DNA of 64,000 nt from positions 1,910,543 through 1,974,542 of the forward strand of contig NC_049985.1 of NCBI RefSeq assembly GCF_000003815.2. Reading direction: 5' to 3'. Below the pieces are notes generated by a model that worked only from the letters and a program-made list of their open reading frames with translations, made no database searches and was not told the DNA's origin. Below, piece after piece: positions 1 to 10,322 of the stretch; positions within the stretch are counted from its first letter, which is position 1, and each line of letters begins with the position of its first letter. Position numbers and translations under genes: made by a program. The DNA is from Branchiostoma floridae (lineage: Eukaryota > Chordata > Leptocardii > Amphioxiformes > Branchiostomatidae).

Positions 1-228
1 GTCCATTCGGTTTGAGTGGATCAATCGATGTGAGCGAGCAATTTGTTACAAGACAATCCATACATACATGTATACAACTGCTTCAGCAACTATACCACTG
101 CCAATTATAACTCTATGAGCATAATTGGAACTACTGATTACTTGTAAATGCTTAGCTTGTCTTCTTGCTTAACACTACTGTCATGAACAGTTTAGGAGTC
201 AGACTGAATTCTTCAAAATGAAAAGTTA

Positions 229-446
229 ACACTAGTTCACCTTTATCCGTGGGGTAACCTACATCTGTTGTTTTTAAAAAACAGGGTATGTATACGGATA
301 TTTTGCCAATGAGTGGTGGTTTCAGCTGCAATATCCTGAAAATACTGCAATTTTAAAGTAACCTCCGTTGACTTGATATCTGTACATAACGTTACCCTGT
401 TTCAAAAAAATGGAAATAGGTAACCCAACGGATAAAGGTGAAGTCT
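229..446. mobile_element. MITE, ATGCTAGTTCACC family, copy 1
   Basis: About 218 bp with terminal inverted repeats reading ACTAGTTCACCTTTATCCG on the left and the complement (CGGATAAAGGTGAA) on the right. The interior (CGTTGACTTGATATC) matches the other family members at 3.2 and 9.1 kb. The outer ends are degraded. Confidence 0.75.
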
Positions 447-1014
447 TGCATCAACCATAACTTAAAACATTGGGACATTTTTTTAGTCCTTCAATGCCCT
501 TGGCAAAAATGTTGGACAGAAAGGGCAACCGTTAATGATCCGATCGACCGAAACCTCTGCTTCATTTATTCATAAAGTAAATCACATTTGACACAGATCT
601 GCCAATTCCGTGAACCCTTCAAGGTTCGTGACCTTTGTGAAGGTCGTAGCCACGGAGATTAAGACGGCCACGACCTTTGCAAAAGTCACCTTCGGGAAAT
701 CCAGATATCTCGAACAAATCAATTATTACAGAAGACTGCAAGGCTCTTGTACTAAGTACTTAAGACACCTGAATGTGTCCACCAGCGTTCGGCGGAAGTG
801 ACCTTGAAGTGACCTTATCCAAAGCCAAAATCTCAGTGCTGCTAACGATTCTAAGGAAAGGAAACCAACTGTGGGATCTGTGCATTTATGACTGCCTGAG
901 CTTAATGAGTGCTTCAGCCTTGTAACTCTAATACTACTTAATAATGCACTGCTGCAGCTGTGATAATATCAAAATTGTGCATGTTTCTTTGATGAAGTGA
1001 ATCTGCCTGTCTGA
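446..1014. other. No feature seen
   Basis: No splice-bounded coding frame or recognised repeat. The open frame at 610-801 looks like chance. Confidence 0.5.
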
Positions 1015-2010
1015 TGTATAAGCTCCAAGCTTCCAGTCATTAACAATGGGCAAGATTCCATAAACCCGGCACCATGCAGGAAGCTAGCTAGCCCAAGAGT
1101 CTGCGAGCTCTAAAGAGCATTTTTGGCAGCAATATAATATGGCATGAATTTTAGAGATCATTCGATGTTATCCACCAATATTTGCAGTTTCCTGACCTCC
1201 AGTTGATGTAACTGCAGATTTACATGCAAAAAATATGCTCCGCTCCGTGCTGATTTTGAGATATGGCAACCTTTTCGCAATTGACACATTGGGCCAGAGG
1301 TTGTATGTGGGCTGTGAAATGTGTCTCTTTTAGTAAAGTGCCATAATTTGGTCCATCTGAACTCATAATTAGCTTCAAGTCATTAACTCTTCTCAAGAAG
1401 GTTGTGCGCGAGCTGCAATCTTCAAAATTTCTTTAAGGAATTACTTAAATGTCTGATGTATAAGCTTCAAGCTTCAAGTCATTAACATTCGTCTGCTCTT
1501 CTCCCAAAGGTTTTGTGTCAGCTGTGATCTTCAAAATGTCTTTCCGAATTAATTTCTCTGTCTGTGTGATCTTCAAGCTTCAAGTCATTAACATTCGGCC
1601 TCTCTTCTCCGGAAGGTTGCATGTGAGCTGTGTCTAAATGTCTTTCATTGATGAATTAACCTGTCTGATGTATAAGCTTCAAGCTGCAAGTCATTAACTT
1701 TTGGCTGCTTGTCATGAGAGGGATGTGTGTTCGCTATAATCATCTAGCAGTCAGGTACATTTGCATATACCAGAAGAACCCTCCAGTAGTCAAGTCCATT
1801 AAGTGAACAAGGTTGATACATGTAGAATTCTTTCCCCCAAAAAATTGGGTAAATCCCAATTTATTCTAGTGTTGGTTTTGGAAAGTCAATTCTTTTGTCC
1901 ACAAAGTCATTTAACAACACAGATAAACTTTGCTATGCTAAAATCATCTAAGTGTGCCCTTGATGTGTCGTGAATTTGCCTGTCTGGTGTATAAGCTTCA
2001 AGTTTTTAGT
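1015..2010. repeat. Degenerate ~105-bp tandem repeat
   Basis: The phrase GCTTCAAGTCATTAAC recurs near 1376, 1476, 1580 and 1687 (intervals 100-107), with weaker copies near 1035 and 2000. Intervening text (GTCTGATGTATAAGC, TTCTC..AGGTT) repeats too. No coding potential. Confidence 0.7.
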
Positions 2011-2299
2011 CATGTTAGTATGGATGAAATAAAATTTGAATATGAAACATGTACTTTACATCAATTATCTTTTTGTCTGCTCTTTAATGAGACAAATAAG
2101 TGATGAAGCACAATATCAGAGAAAGGTCTCCCTGAATTGCTACTAATATGGCAAGGAGACTTTACTGTGATGTCACAACCCATTGCTAATGTTAACCACC
2201 AAAGAGCACAGTTGACCATTGATTTAAAGATAACATACTCTATTAGATGCTTTCAGAAAAGACCACATCTTCACACAACAAGTCATTAACTTATGAGAA

Positions 2300-3125
2300 A
2301 ATTTCCTTTCATTGGTGAGTGTCCATGACAAGGATGTGTGATTGCTTAACCATAGTTTCTGAGGCAATTCATGTACTTTTAAGGAAATTTCATTTTACTG
2401 GCACTTAAACATTTAGCAAGTGTCCATAACAAGGATTTGTGATTGTCTTACCTGTGGTGCTTCATGAAATTTTGTTTTACTGACACTTTAAGGTTTCCAA
2501 GACAAGGATGCGTGACGTCTTACCCATAGTTTCTATGGTGGTTCATGAACTTTTAAGGAATTTTTTTTTACTGGCACATAAACATTTGGCAAGTGTCCAT
2601 AACATTGTCCATTGTCTTAGCTGTGGCACTTCATGAAATTTTGTTTTACTGGCACTTTAAGAATGGGAAGGTTTCCAAGACAAGGATGTGTGATGTCTTA
2701 ACCATAGTTTCTGTGTTGCATCATGAACTTTTGAGGAAATTTCATTTTACTGGCACTTACATGCAAACATTTGGGAAGTGTCAAGGACAAGGATTTGTGA
2801 TTGTCTTACCTGTGGGGCTTCATGAAATTTTGTTTTACTGGCACTTAACCCTTAAACTGCCAAATCCGGATATATCCGGCACACATATACATGTCCTGTG
2901 TGCCACACCCGGATATATCCAGGATAGCGTATTCCCCCGAAGTAGCAACCCCGGAAGTTAGGGACTTCGGCCTTGTTTGGGGGTTTCTTTTTGGAGGTCA
3001 GCAGCCAACCCTGGCACTGATAGCATTCTATAGTGCTGAAACTCTGGAAGTTTAAGGGTTAAAGAAAAGGTTTACATGACAAGGATGCGTGACGTCTTAC
3101 CCATAGTTTCTGTGGTGCTTCTGTC
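2300..3125. repeat. 177-bp minisatellite, interrupted by a MITE
   Basis: Two related half-units alternate: one carries CAAGGATGTGTGAT..ACCATAGTTTCTG..CATGAACTTTTRAGG, the other GTGTCCATAACAAGG..TTCATGAAATTTTG. The phrase GGTTTCCAAGACAAGGATG recurs 177 bp apart (2492, 2669). The last unit resumes at 3061 after a MITE and ends next to the exon D splice donor. Confidence 0.85.
2849..3058. mobile_element. piggyBac-like MITE with TTAA target duplication
   Basis: A 210-bp element flanked by TTAA at 2845-2848 and 3059-3062. The ends are near-perfect inverted repeats: TTAACCCTTAAACTGCCA left, and its complement with one change right. TTAA plus ends starting CCC is the piggyBac signature. It carries the palindrome CCGGATATATCCGG. 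It splits a minisatellite unit whose intact copies show the empty site. No transposase. Confidence 0.85.
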
Positions 3126-3129
3126 TGAC

Positions 3130-3181
3130 CTGAGGGCAGCTCAAGGTGAAGGTCACCACCACTGCTGTACATTTCAACAAC
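3130..3181 (-). CDS. TMEM131: TMEM131 family, internal exon D (52 nt)
   Basis: A micro-exon too short for ordinary ORF calling. The minus strand reads acceptor TGTCCTCTGCAG, then 17 codons ([17 protein letters not shown]) plus one base, then donor CCCTCAG|GTCAGA. The peptide continues exactly from exon C as in vertebrate TMEM131 and leaves phase 1. The donor (GTCAGA) departs from the GTRAGT consensus, and a 177-bp-period minisatellite comes within a few bases of it. A MITE sits about 60 bp upstream of the acceptor. The next coding exon, expected to continue towards the conserved IPPYE region, was not found between 1 and 3127 and probably lies beyond the left edge. Confidence 0.88.
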
Positions 3182-3186
3182 CTGCA

Positions 3187-3600
3187 GAGGACACAACATC
3201 AAACACACATCACAACCACGATTGATGCAGCAAAATCCTTAATGCTAGTTCACCTTTATTCACAGGGTAACCTTTATCCGTTGTATTCAACACCAGGGTA
3301 TTTCAGGATATCAAGTCGATGGACGGTGGTCTCAAACTGCATTCAATATTGAAAAAAATGCAATTTGAAACTACTGTCCATCAACGTGATATCCCTAAGT
3401 ATCCTGTTTTCAGGTACAACGGATATAGGTTACCCTGCGAATAAAGGTGAACTAGCGTTACAGCTCTCTTGATGAGGAGAATCTTATCCCCTTTCCCCCC
3501 TGACTACAGTAGGTAACACACATCACACACAACCAGGATTGATGCAGCAAAATCCTTACAGCTCTCTTGATAGGGAGAATCTTAGCCCCTTTCCCCCCTG
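3187..3600. repeat. Two-copy ~95-bp tandem duplication (one copy MITE-filled)
   Basis: Copy 1 (3187-3241 plus 3459-3503) and copy 2 (3510-3602) share ACACATCACA..GATTGATGCAGCAAAATCC, CAGCTCTCTTGAT and CCCCTTTCCCCCCTGACTA. Only copy 1 carries the MITE. Confidence 0.9.
3242..3458. mobile_element. MITE, ATGCTAGTTCACC family, copy 2 (TA target duplication)
   Basis: A 217-bp element with TA at 3240-3241 and 3459-3460. Left end ATGCTAGTTCACCTTTAT; right end is its complement with one change. Interior repeats GATATCAAGTYGATGG and its complement. The flanks CAAAATCC and CAGCTCTCTTGAT occur joined at the empty site in the adjacent duplicate (~3549-3570), proving the insertion. Confidence 0.92.
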
Positions 3601-3689
3601 ACTAGGTATGATGGACAGATAATGTGAAGGTCCTAAGTCAAGGATCAGTCGATGAAGATGAGACATAATCCAGAAATGAGATTGTTTGT

Positions 3690-3755
3690 CAGTCACTGAC
3701 AAAAGATAGCGTATGCTGTCTGGAACGTCTGATGATTGAAAAAACATATCCAGTT
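3690..3755 (+). ncRNA. Hammerhead-like repeat, copy a (decayed)
   Basis: GTCA + CTGACAA + stem II (AGATAG / CTGTCT) + GGAACGTC + TGAT. Layout as in the other copies, but G8 of the core is A and GAAA has become GGAA, so no catalysis is expected. Followed by the family phrase CATATCCAGTT, where a hAT-like MITE is inserted. Confidence 0.55.
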
Positions 3756-4112
3756 CAGGGCTCGAAATACCACCTGCATATGCAGGTTAGTGCAGGTTGA
3801 ATTGGAGCTGTGCAGGTATTTCTTGTGTCTACCTGCACCTAACCTGCACTGGTCCAATTATTGTAATGGTTTTTATACATGAATGTCTTATGATGTAAGT
3901 GTATATGGATTGTTCTTAGCTGCATTGGCTGTTACCACCTATAAAGTATAAAAGAAAAAAATAGCAAAATATGATTCATGAACAATTTTAGTATGATCCA
4001 TACTTCCTAAGTTCAAAGTGGGGCACTGCCAGGTAGAATTTGTCTGGTGCAGGTAATTTTTAATGTTACCTGCACCAGTGCAGGTATGCAGAAAAAAGTA
4101 TTTCGAGCCCTG
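3756..4112. mobile_element. hAT-like MITE with CAGGGCTCGAAATAC ends
   Basis: The left end CAGGGCTCGAAATAC is matched by its complement at 4098-4112. Subterminal repeats of ACCTGCA and TGCAGGT fill both arms. Flanked by CAGTT on each side; a full 8-bp duplication is not clear. Solitary ends of the same or related families occur near 6852, 31022, 41073 and 56886. Confidence 0.75.
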
Positions 4113-5610
4113 CAGTTGATGAATATGTATTGAATAATAACAGGTAGGTTGGCGACAGCACATATTTCACTCGTACTTTCTTCCTGTTGTGTCCTTTTAC
4201 GAAAAAAAGTTGACTTGAACGAGTTTTCTTTTCACAGTTGGAGCAACCTGTGAAGAACTTTGCCAATGAAGTTTGAGATATGCAATTGAGAAATTCTGAT
4301 TTGTATCCAGCAGCCTGTGAGCCTTAGTGAAGTAAAGGATGCCAGTGCTTCAATATCTAGTTACACAAAGGAGTCTCATTTTCAAACAGTCTTTGTCAGA
4401 TACAATGTATGTCATAAATACTGGCAGACCCTATTACTGCAAAGTCAGCTCATTTCTGCAGGAGGGACAGTGTGTGTTCGAGTTTCAAAGGGATAAATTG
4501 GGACCTATGTGGCCCCTTGGAAGTAAAGCAACCACATGCCGTGACTGAATGGTCTATTTCAGATTTCTGCATTACTTTTTGTATGCAACATATCATATTT
4601 TCCCTCTTTTCAACTGACATCACAGGGACACATTTCCACTCAAAGGTTTTCTTCTCACACTTTTGAAGTCACCAGTCTTTTGAGGGAAGATGGCACAACA
4701 TGTACTGGCCTTGCACTTTAACAGTACATACAATCATGTATATGACAGCCATTGCCAAAACCTCAGACATGTAGAAAAGAAAATGAACAAACAGAAACTG
4801 CTCCATACAGTGCAAGCACGATAAAAAAAACATAAGGGATACCTTTTATTAGGTACAGAGAAAATAGAGATTAAATTTCTGGTACTGGGGTTTGCGAAAT
4901 TGAATGTGGTTTTGCAGTGTAAACATCAGTTTCTGATGGGGGTTTTCTTTTTCTAAAGATGAAGTCTGGTCCATCACGCTCCAATTTTCTGGTGAAGCAG
5001 GGTAAGACATGACTTAGTCTGAGCTGCCTGCATGAGATTTTGCAGTGTGAATCTGTTTGTGGTGGGGATTTGCTTTTTTCTTAGGATGCAGTTAGAGACC
5101 TTGAGACATTTAAGGTAGCTGTGAGGTCTAACATGCTTTCAAGTTATGTTGCACATTTGTCATGATTCAACTTTTCAAGTTCAAGTATTTACTCTGAGAT
5201 GGCTACACTGGCAACTTCGTCTTTGAAGCTCCAAAAACTCATTAAGTCTGAGGGTCAAAAAAAGTGACAGACATTCTGGAAGGTCACATAAATTATGACT
5301 GAAACTTTTTCCTAAACAGCAAAATTCTCGAAACTTCTGTTAACCACTGAAATCTGCAAGAGCTTCATGGCATCGGCAGATTTGCATTATTTTATCTTTG
5401 TCATTATTTCCTCATCTCTTGATACTAATGATAGCAAATTCTGAGTCACTATACACACTGTGCATGTAATGGGTTTTCTTTGAGTGCTGTAGCATGATTT
5501 ATGCTGAAGACATTGCATTAGGATGTAGTGAGCTGGCACAGTCATCTGTATTATCACTGCATGAGCAGAGATACCTCTACCTCTAACAAATGCCTGATGT
5601 TGAAATATAG
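4113..5610. other. No feature seen
   Basis: About 1.5 kb of TMEM131 intron. Short open frames only; none is bounded by splice sites or shows a recognisable domain. A ~60-bp motif (TTTGCAGTGT..TTTCTTTTTTC) occurs twice near 4915 and 5040. Confidence 0.5.
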
Positions 5611-6057
5611 AGGCCTAATGAAAAAATGGTGCGTTTCTGTTTTTACGACCGACCTTAGCAAAAAAACTGCCGACCCTCTGATCCACCACTAGCATGGAAC
5701 ATAAAATTTCCTATCTGGCACCTGATTGATGAAAATGTTTTGAAATCACTAGTTAGGAGAATTTTCTATAGTATTCTCCTTACTTCTGTTTCAAGAGAAA
5801 AAGGAATAGAACATCTGAACTTACATGTAGGTCCCCTTTGATTTGACCAAGGAGGTTATATCACATTTGACACTCCACGTATAAGAGCACAGTCAAAGCA
5901 CTACTGAAAATGTCTTCATGCATTTCAGTTTTGCATTGTCAAATAGTTGTGTTGGATCAATTCAGTCAATATCTAAAACAAAAAGAAAGAAAATAGAACA
6001 AAACCTACCTATCCTATTTTTGTAATACCGCAATCGGAGTCATTTTTTTCTTAGGCC
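5611..6057. mobile_element. Probable MITE, GGCCTAA..AAAAAA ends
   Basis: Starts AGGCCTAATGAAAAAATG and ends with the complement-like CATTTTTTTCTTAGGCC. The interior CCTACCTA near the right end is shared with the element at 38944-39197. The target duplication is unclear. Confidence 0.5.
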
Positions 6058-7189
6058 CGACTACTTTAGAATTAATAAGTTGTGGAGGATTAACTTGAAA
6101 GCTGTTAATGTAGCCTATTCCTCCACTTTGCCTTTCAAATCAGCAACAAAGCACAGACAGACTGGAGGACTGTAAAGCTAGACACATGATGCATCCGCTC
6201 CACTTCCGCCAGAACCATGCATGATGAGTAGGCCTGTGAAATATCACTGGGTTTGCGCTAATGAGTCGTGCTAAGAGTCTGTGCCGTAACCGGGAGGAGG
6301 GCACGCACGGTTCAACGTTTCCAGATAAAAAGCATGACGGGGCAGACGTATTTCGAGACACGGTTCTATCTGTTATTCAAAAGAATGATGTCCATCATCC
6401 ACTGTTCTGCTTGTTGCGGGCCCCGGTTCTTTTCTTGCGCGAGTTGTCAGCAAAACTGACGGAAAAACACCTGGGTTCCGCAGATAAGGTACTAATAAGA
6501 CAGTCCAACACCGCAAGCATCTTCCAATCTTGTTACACAAAATGCCCCCAACCTAAGAAATGGCCTTCAAGTTGAAGAGGTTGTGATATGCCCGCCCTCC
6601 TGGCGAAAATCAATGACTGGATGAGACATATCTGGTTCTTCTCCTCATGCCCCAGTGAGACACTCGGAGTGTATCTTAATAATACTTTATCTCCCCTGCT
6701 CCGAGAGCACGCATGACGCATGTCGGTCGGGATGAAGAGCTGCGTGGAGGAGATTAGTATGAACTATGGTTCACCTTTTCTCAAAGTAAGTAGTCGTTTC
6801 TGAAGATGCCCCCGCAGTTCCATAGAAGCCGGAAAATTGAATTATACACCCAGGGCTCGAAAACATTTATTTCCTGCATTCCTTCACTTGTGCAGATGAT
6901 ATTCATTATTCAAAATTTATACCCGCAAGGATCAATTTTGCTTGTACCGCTCAATTTCATCCCTACCAACCCATCAAAGACAGTGTTTTGCCACCACCTT
7001 GCATCTTTAATCGGTTGTTCCTCAGGATTTAGAATGCAAGAAGTCTGTAGGCTGTGCTATCTGTGGCAGTGTTTTGGTTTGGAAGATGACAGTTTTAAAA
7101 CATGTTTGTATGGTACAATGCTGTAGCATCCGTCCCTAAATATTGGTATGCAATGCTATGGGGTTGATTTAACTTACCATGAAAAGAAA
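6058..7189. other. Intronic sequence, no gene recognised
   Basis: Mostly unique sequence. A lone hAT-like end (CAGGGCTCGAAAAC) lies at 6852. Overlapping short frames on both strands at 6140-6720 lack splice context. Confidence 0.45.
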
Positions 7190-7194
7190 TGGTA

Positions 7195-7345
7195 GGAAAA
7201 TCTACTTCTTGTATTGTCAAAATCGATCTTCCTAACCCATATCCATACACCAAACATAATTACAATCAATCCAGAGGTTCTAAACCTATGCCAATCACAA
7301 ATATCCGGAAACACAAACACCCACACCCACACACACAGGCAGATG
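7195..7345 (-). repeat. Dispersed repeat with GT-rich edge, copy 1
   Basis: Minus-strand copy of a family that couples a GTGTGTGGGTGTG tract to a TGGATTGATTGTAAT segment. Plus-strand relatives lie at 37994-38150 and 59821-60010. Confidence 0.45.
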
Positions 7346-7410
7346 CACCAGAAACAATACCTCCATTTTTCTTGGAGGTAAAACCCATATATGCATGTGC
7401 AGAATCTCAC

Positions 7411-7533
7411 CTGTAGTGGCTCACTATGGGGGTTGTGCATATTGATGACTGGGGAGAAACTGCTGTTTAGCGGCACACGCGCCCCCAGAAACGGTCTTAA
7501 TCTGTAGGGGTTGGGCACACCCACACCGAAAAC
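7411..7533 (-). CDS. TMEM131: TMEM131 family, internal exon C
   Basis: A phase 0-0 exon of 41 codons. The minus strand shows a T-rich acceptor (TTTGTTTCAG) and donor CTACAG|GTGAGA. It encodes VFGVGVPNPYRLRPFLGARV, then PLNSSFSPVINMHNPHSEPLQ. This is near identical to the vertebrate TMEM131 segment that follows exon B, so the exon boundary is probably ancestral. The intron to exon B (about 2.4 kb) holds a truncated non-LTR retrotransposon with a terminal hairpin and two nested MITEs, all outside the splice signals. Confidence 0.95.
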
Positions 7534-7622
7534 CTGAAACAAAACAACACACACAGTCAGCAATGGCACTACAACAGATGAAAATGAATTAAAGATTGAT
7601 AGTATACAGCATATCAAGATGG

Positions 7623-7690
7623 TTGATTGATTGATTGATTGGTTGGTTAGTTGATTGATTGATTGGCTGATTAATTGGCTGACTGATTTT
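7623..7690. repeat. (TTGA)n-type microsatellite
   Basis: Imperfect GATT/GGTT tetranucleotide run. A shorter relative is at 15411-15450. Confidence 0.9.
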
Positions 7691-8137
7691 CTAGATTCAC
7701 TTATCTATCTATGAGATTTACCACAAATTTTCTGCATCATTCATGAGAAAATTTGGTCTTTCCTGAGAACATTTTGTAACCTTTAAGCATTGCTATGTCA
7801 TAGAAAGGACTCCCCCTTTAGCCAGTATGGCTGGGATTCATTTCATTGGTAGTCCCATCAAAGAGCACATAGTAGACAATTAAGCTTAAAAGATAACACA
7901 GATATTTTCAGAAGAAGAACACAAATTTTTATGTGTCTGCGTAAAAGAGATAATTTCATTTCACAGGCACTTTAACTGTGTTCCTGTATGAGTTACACCT
8001 GCAGGGTACCATCCGGGTAATAGTTTGCTCCTATGTGTGCTTCTGCTACCCATTGGGGGAACTGTATAAAATCAAATCTTTTGGTGGTGACGTCAGTCAA
8101 TGAGCAGGTATGGGTTCAAGAGGCATTCAAACATTTG

Positions 8138-8390
8138 TTCGAATCATCATCATCGTCGCGGGCTACTTGCCCGGACCAGGTCCACTCTCTCTTTCCAAAC
8201 GTCTCTGTCCCCCATGGCGTTCTCTAAATCCTCAACCCGCAACCCCACATCACGAGCAAGCTGGTCTATGTATGTTAGTCTAGGTCGCCCAGCATGTGCA
8301 TACCCGTGTGTTGGCTTCCACAGAATGAGTTCACTAGCAAGCTCAGCTTTGTTCCTAAAACAATGACCGGCAAATCTGGTCCTACGCTCA
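8138..8390 (-). pseudogene. 5'-truncated RTE-type non-LTR retrotransposon, RT C-terminus
   Basis: Minus-strand frame whose real part begins RRTRFAGHCFRNKAELASEL and contains HAGRPRLTYIDQLARD and DRDVWKERVD, the usual C-terminal signature of RTE-like reverse-transcriptase polyproteins (RRxRFAGH, GRPRxTY, RDxW). It ends shortly before a (GAT)n tail at 8143-8155. Everything upstream of the last ~80 codons is missing, so it cannot move. Flanks hold an 11-bp near repeat CATTCAAMCAT (8124-8134 and 8430-8440), a possible target duplication. Confidence 0.8.
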
Positions 8391-8428
8391 GATTTGCCGG
8401 TCATTGTTTTAGGAACAAAGCTGAGCGA
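8339..8428. repeat. 38-bp perfect inverted repeat at the retrotransposon 5' end
   Basis: GCTCAGCTTTGTTCC onwards is repeated in inverse orientation after a ~12-nt spacer. The second arm is an inverted copy of the first codons of the retrotransposon fragment, as expected from a 5' inversion during integration. Confidence 0.9.
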
Positions 8429-8789
8429 TCATTCAACCATCTATAGTTTCTTGTGACTGGTAGGGAGCTTGTGTTAGCAAGATCAGACAGCAGTCAGCAC
8501 CCTCTTCCAAAATTTGGACGAAAATCCGACATTCCAGGCCTCGGAGATGTCAAAGTTCCCAAACTGAATAGCAGAGAAGCAGCTGTGTATAGTATAATTA
8601 ATAAACGTCCGAGTGAAGTACTACCCAGACGGTAGTCTCCAAGCATAAGTTATGATGGCTGCGCAGAATAGAGGCCCCCAGACAGTGTGATTATATTTTC
8701 CAATACAGGCGGCAGAGCTGAAGGAATGGCCGGAGGGCAAGGAAGCGTACGTCCCCATATCTGTCTCAAGGCCAGCTCCAGACACAGGG

Positions 8790-9360
8790 AAATTTATTGG
8801 GGTCTGAGCAGTCCAACTGTGACAAATTAGTCTTATTGTCAGCTCAGTCAGGGATCGAAATTTTCTTTTCTGTGCAGCTGGAAAATCCAAAACTATATTC
8901 ATTGATTTTTTTGTTCAATTCAAATTTAGAATTACTTACACTAGACAAATTCAAAAATTTATTGGGGTCTGTGGAGCTCAAATTAAACAACTGTGACAAA
9001 TTAGTCTCATTGTCCGCTCAGGCAGGGATCGAAATGCTTTTTCGATTTTGTGTAATGCTAATTCACCTATATCCGTGGGATAACCTATATCCGTTGCTTT
9101 TAAAAACGGTCTTTGGTGATATCAAGTTGAGGGACGTTGTTTTCAAATTGCAATTTTTATATATTCATATTGCAGTAACAGTTTAAAAACTACCACCTGT
9201 TGGCTTGATATGGGGATCATATCCCCTAATACCTTGTTTCAAAGAACAATGAATATAGGTTTCCATGCGGATAAAGGTTTCCAGTGTTACCTGGAAAATG
9301 CAAACTTTATTCATTGTTCATTCGAATTCAAAGTTACCTTCACTAGACAGATTCTAACAC
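8790..9360. repeat. ~165-bp tandem repeat, 2-3 copies
   Basis: AATTTATTGGGGTCTG, AACTGTGACAAATTAGTCT and CAGGGATCGAAAT occur twice (8792 and ~8957 onwards). A third partial copy (CTGGAAAATGCAAACTTTAT, TCACTAGACAGATTC) follows the MITE at 9288. Confidence 0.8.
9055..9287. mobile_element. MITE, ATGCTAGTTCACC family, copy 3
   Basis: TA at 9053-9054 and 9288-9289. Left end ATGCTAATTCACCTATAT; right end contains GCGGATAAAGG. Inserted in the 165-bp tandem repeat. Confidence 0.8.
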
Positions 9361-9365
9361 GTTCA

Positions 9366-9870
9366 CATTTCTCCATTGGGTAACCTGTAACTGTTAAAAA
9401 CTAGGGATACATGTATCAACGGATGGCGGTTTTAAATTTCAATACCTTTGTTCCTTGACCAGGGCTCTTGCCAGCGTCTGTTTTTCCGTCAATTGACGGA
9501 AATTTGCTGCGTGTGACGGAAAATTGTTTAAACCAATCCATCAACCTTGACAGACAAAAATTCTTGGTGGAAGATACAGGCGGCTTGGGAACGCTGTCCA
9601 CGGTCGGAAAGCCACACACTGTTTGTCTTGCTATTGTTATGATTGTTGACAATGTGTGTCGGCCCCCTTTCGCATACGATAATCTCATTAAAAACCCGTT
9701 TTTCAAGGTCTCAGTTCCGTCTTTCTAACTTAATTTTCGCGGTTTTCGTGACAATGGGAATTGGCTGACGGAAAAAAAAATCGAGCTGGCTAGAGCCCTG
9801 TCCTTGACTTACATGTAAAATCCCTAAATACCCTGTCTTAAAAACAAAACTAAAATATATGGGACAGTGG
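9366..9870. mobile_element. MITE, ATGCTAGTTCACC family, copy 4 (degenerate, split)
   Basis: Left part (TTGGGTAACCTGTAACTG, ATCAACGGATGGCGG) and right part (AAATCCCTAAATACCCTG) match the interior of intact copies. It is split by the hAT-like element at 9460-9800. Confidence 0.65.
9460..9800. mobile_element. hAT-like MITE, CAGGGCTCTNGCCAGC family, copy 1
   Basis: A 341-bp element with a perfect 8-bp target duplication TCCTTGAC at 9452-9459 and 9801-9808. Inverted ends CAGGGCTCTTGCCAGC / GCTGGCTAGAGCCCTG. Eight-base duplication and CAGGG ends fit the hAT superfamily. An inner palindrome CGTCAATTGACG is present. No transposase. Confidence 0.93.
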
Positions 9871-9965
9871 ACTCTATCAGCAGCTGCAGACATGCCATTA
9901 AAGTCCCAAGTTCATCTACATAACCACTGAATGTCAGAAATCCCAGCTAGAAGGCAGTGACCCAC

Positions 9966-10079
9966 CTGGTATGGAAAAGTGCCTTTGTTTGTTTGAATAA
10001 ATAGTGTGTTTTCGACGTTGCCCACCATCCGTGCCAGGAAGACCACATCGAAGGACGTGTTTCCGCCCGGAGGCAGTAA
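9966..10079 (-). CDS. TMEM131: TMEM131 family, internal exon B
   Basis: A phase 0-0 exon of 38 codons. On the minus strand the acceptor is CCCACCACAG and the donor CCATACCAG|GTGGGT. It encodes LLPP followed by GGNTSFDVVFLARMVGNVEN and ends GTFPYQ. This is the best conserved block of the TMEM131 PapD-like domain and follows exon A with no missing or duplicated residues. The intron between A and B is only about 930 bp. The surrounding open frame starts upstream of the acceptor and runs past the donor, so a naive ORF call would add false residues at both ends. Confidence 0.93.
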
Positions 10080-10238
10080 CTGTGGTGGGAGATAAGAAGC
10101 ATGGCGTGTAAGTAAATGCACAAAGATTCTCGCATATATCACAGTACAATGGCTACAGACTCTGACAGTGAGCGAGAACAAACTGACTCAGTGACAGGGA
10201 TGTCTCCACATGAATCACAGTAAAATGGCCACAGACTG

Positions 10239-10322
10239 AGATAGTAAGCAAGAACAATTACTGAATAGATAGTAAGCAAGAACAATTACTGAATAGATAG
10301 TAAGCAAGAACAATTACTGAAT
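10239..10322. repeat. 28-bp tandem repeat x3
   Basis: Three identical copies of AGATAGTAAGCAAGAACAAT plus TACTGAAT. A diverged relative (TGAGCGAGAACAAACTGA) precedes it. Confidence 0.95.
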
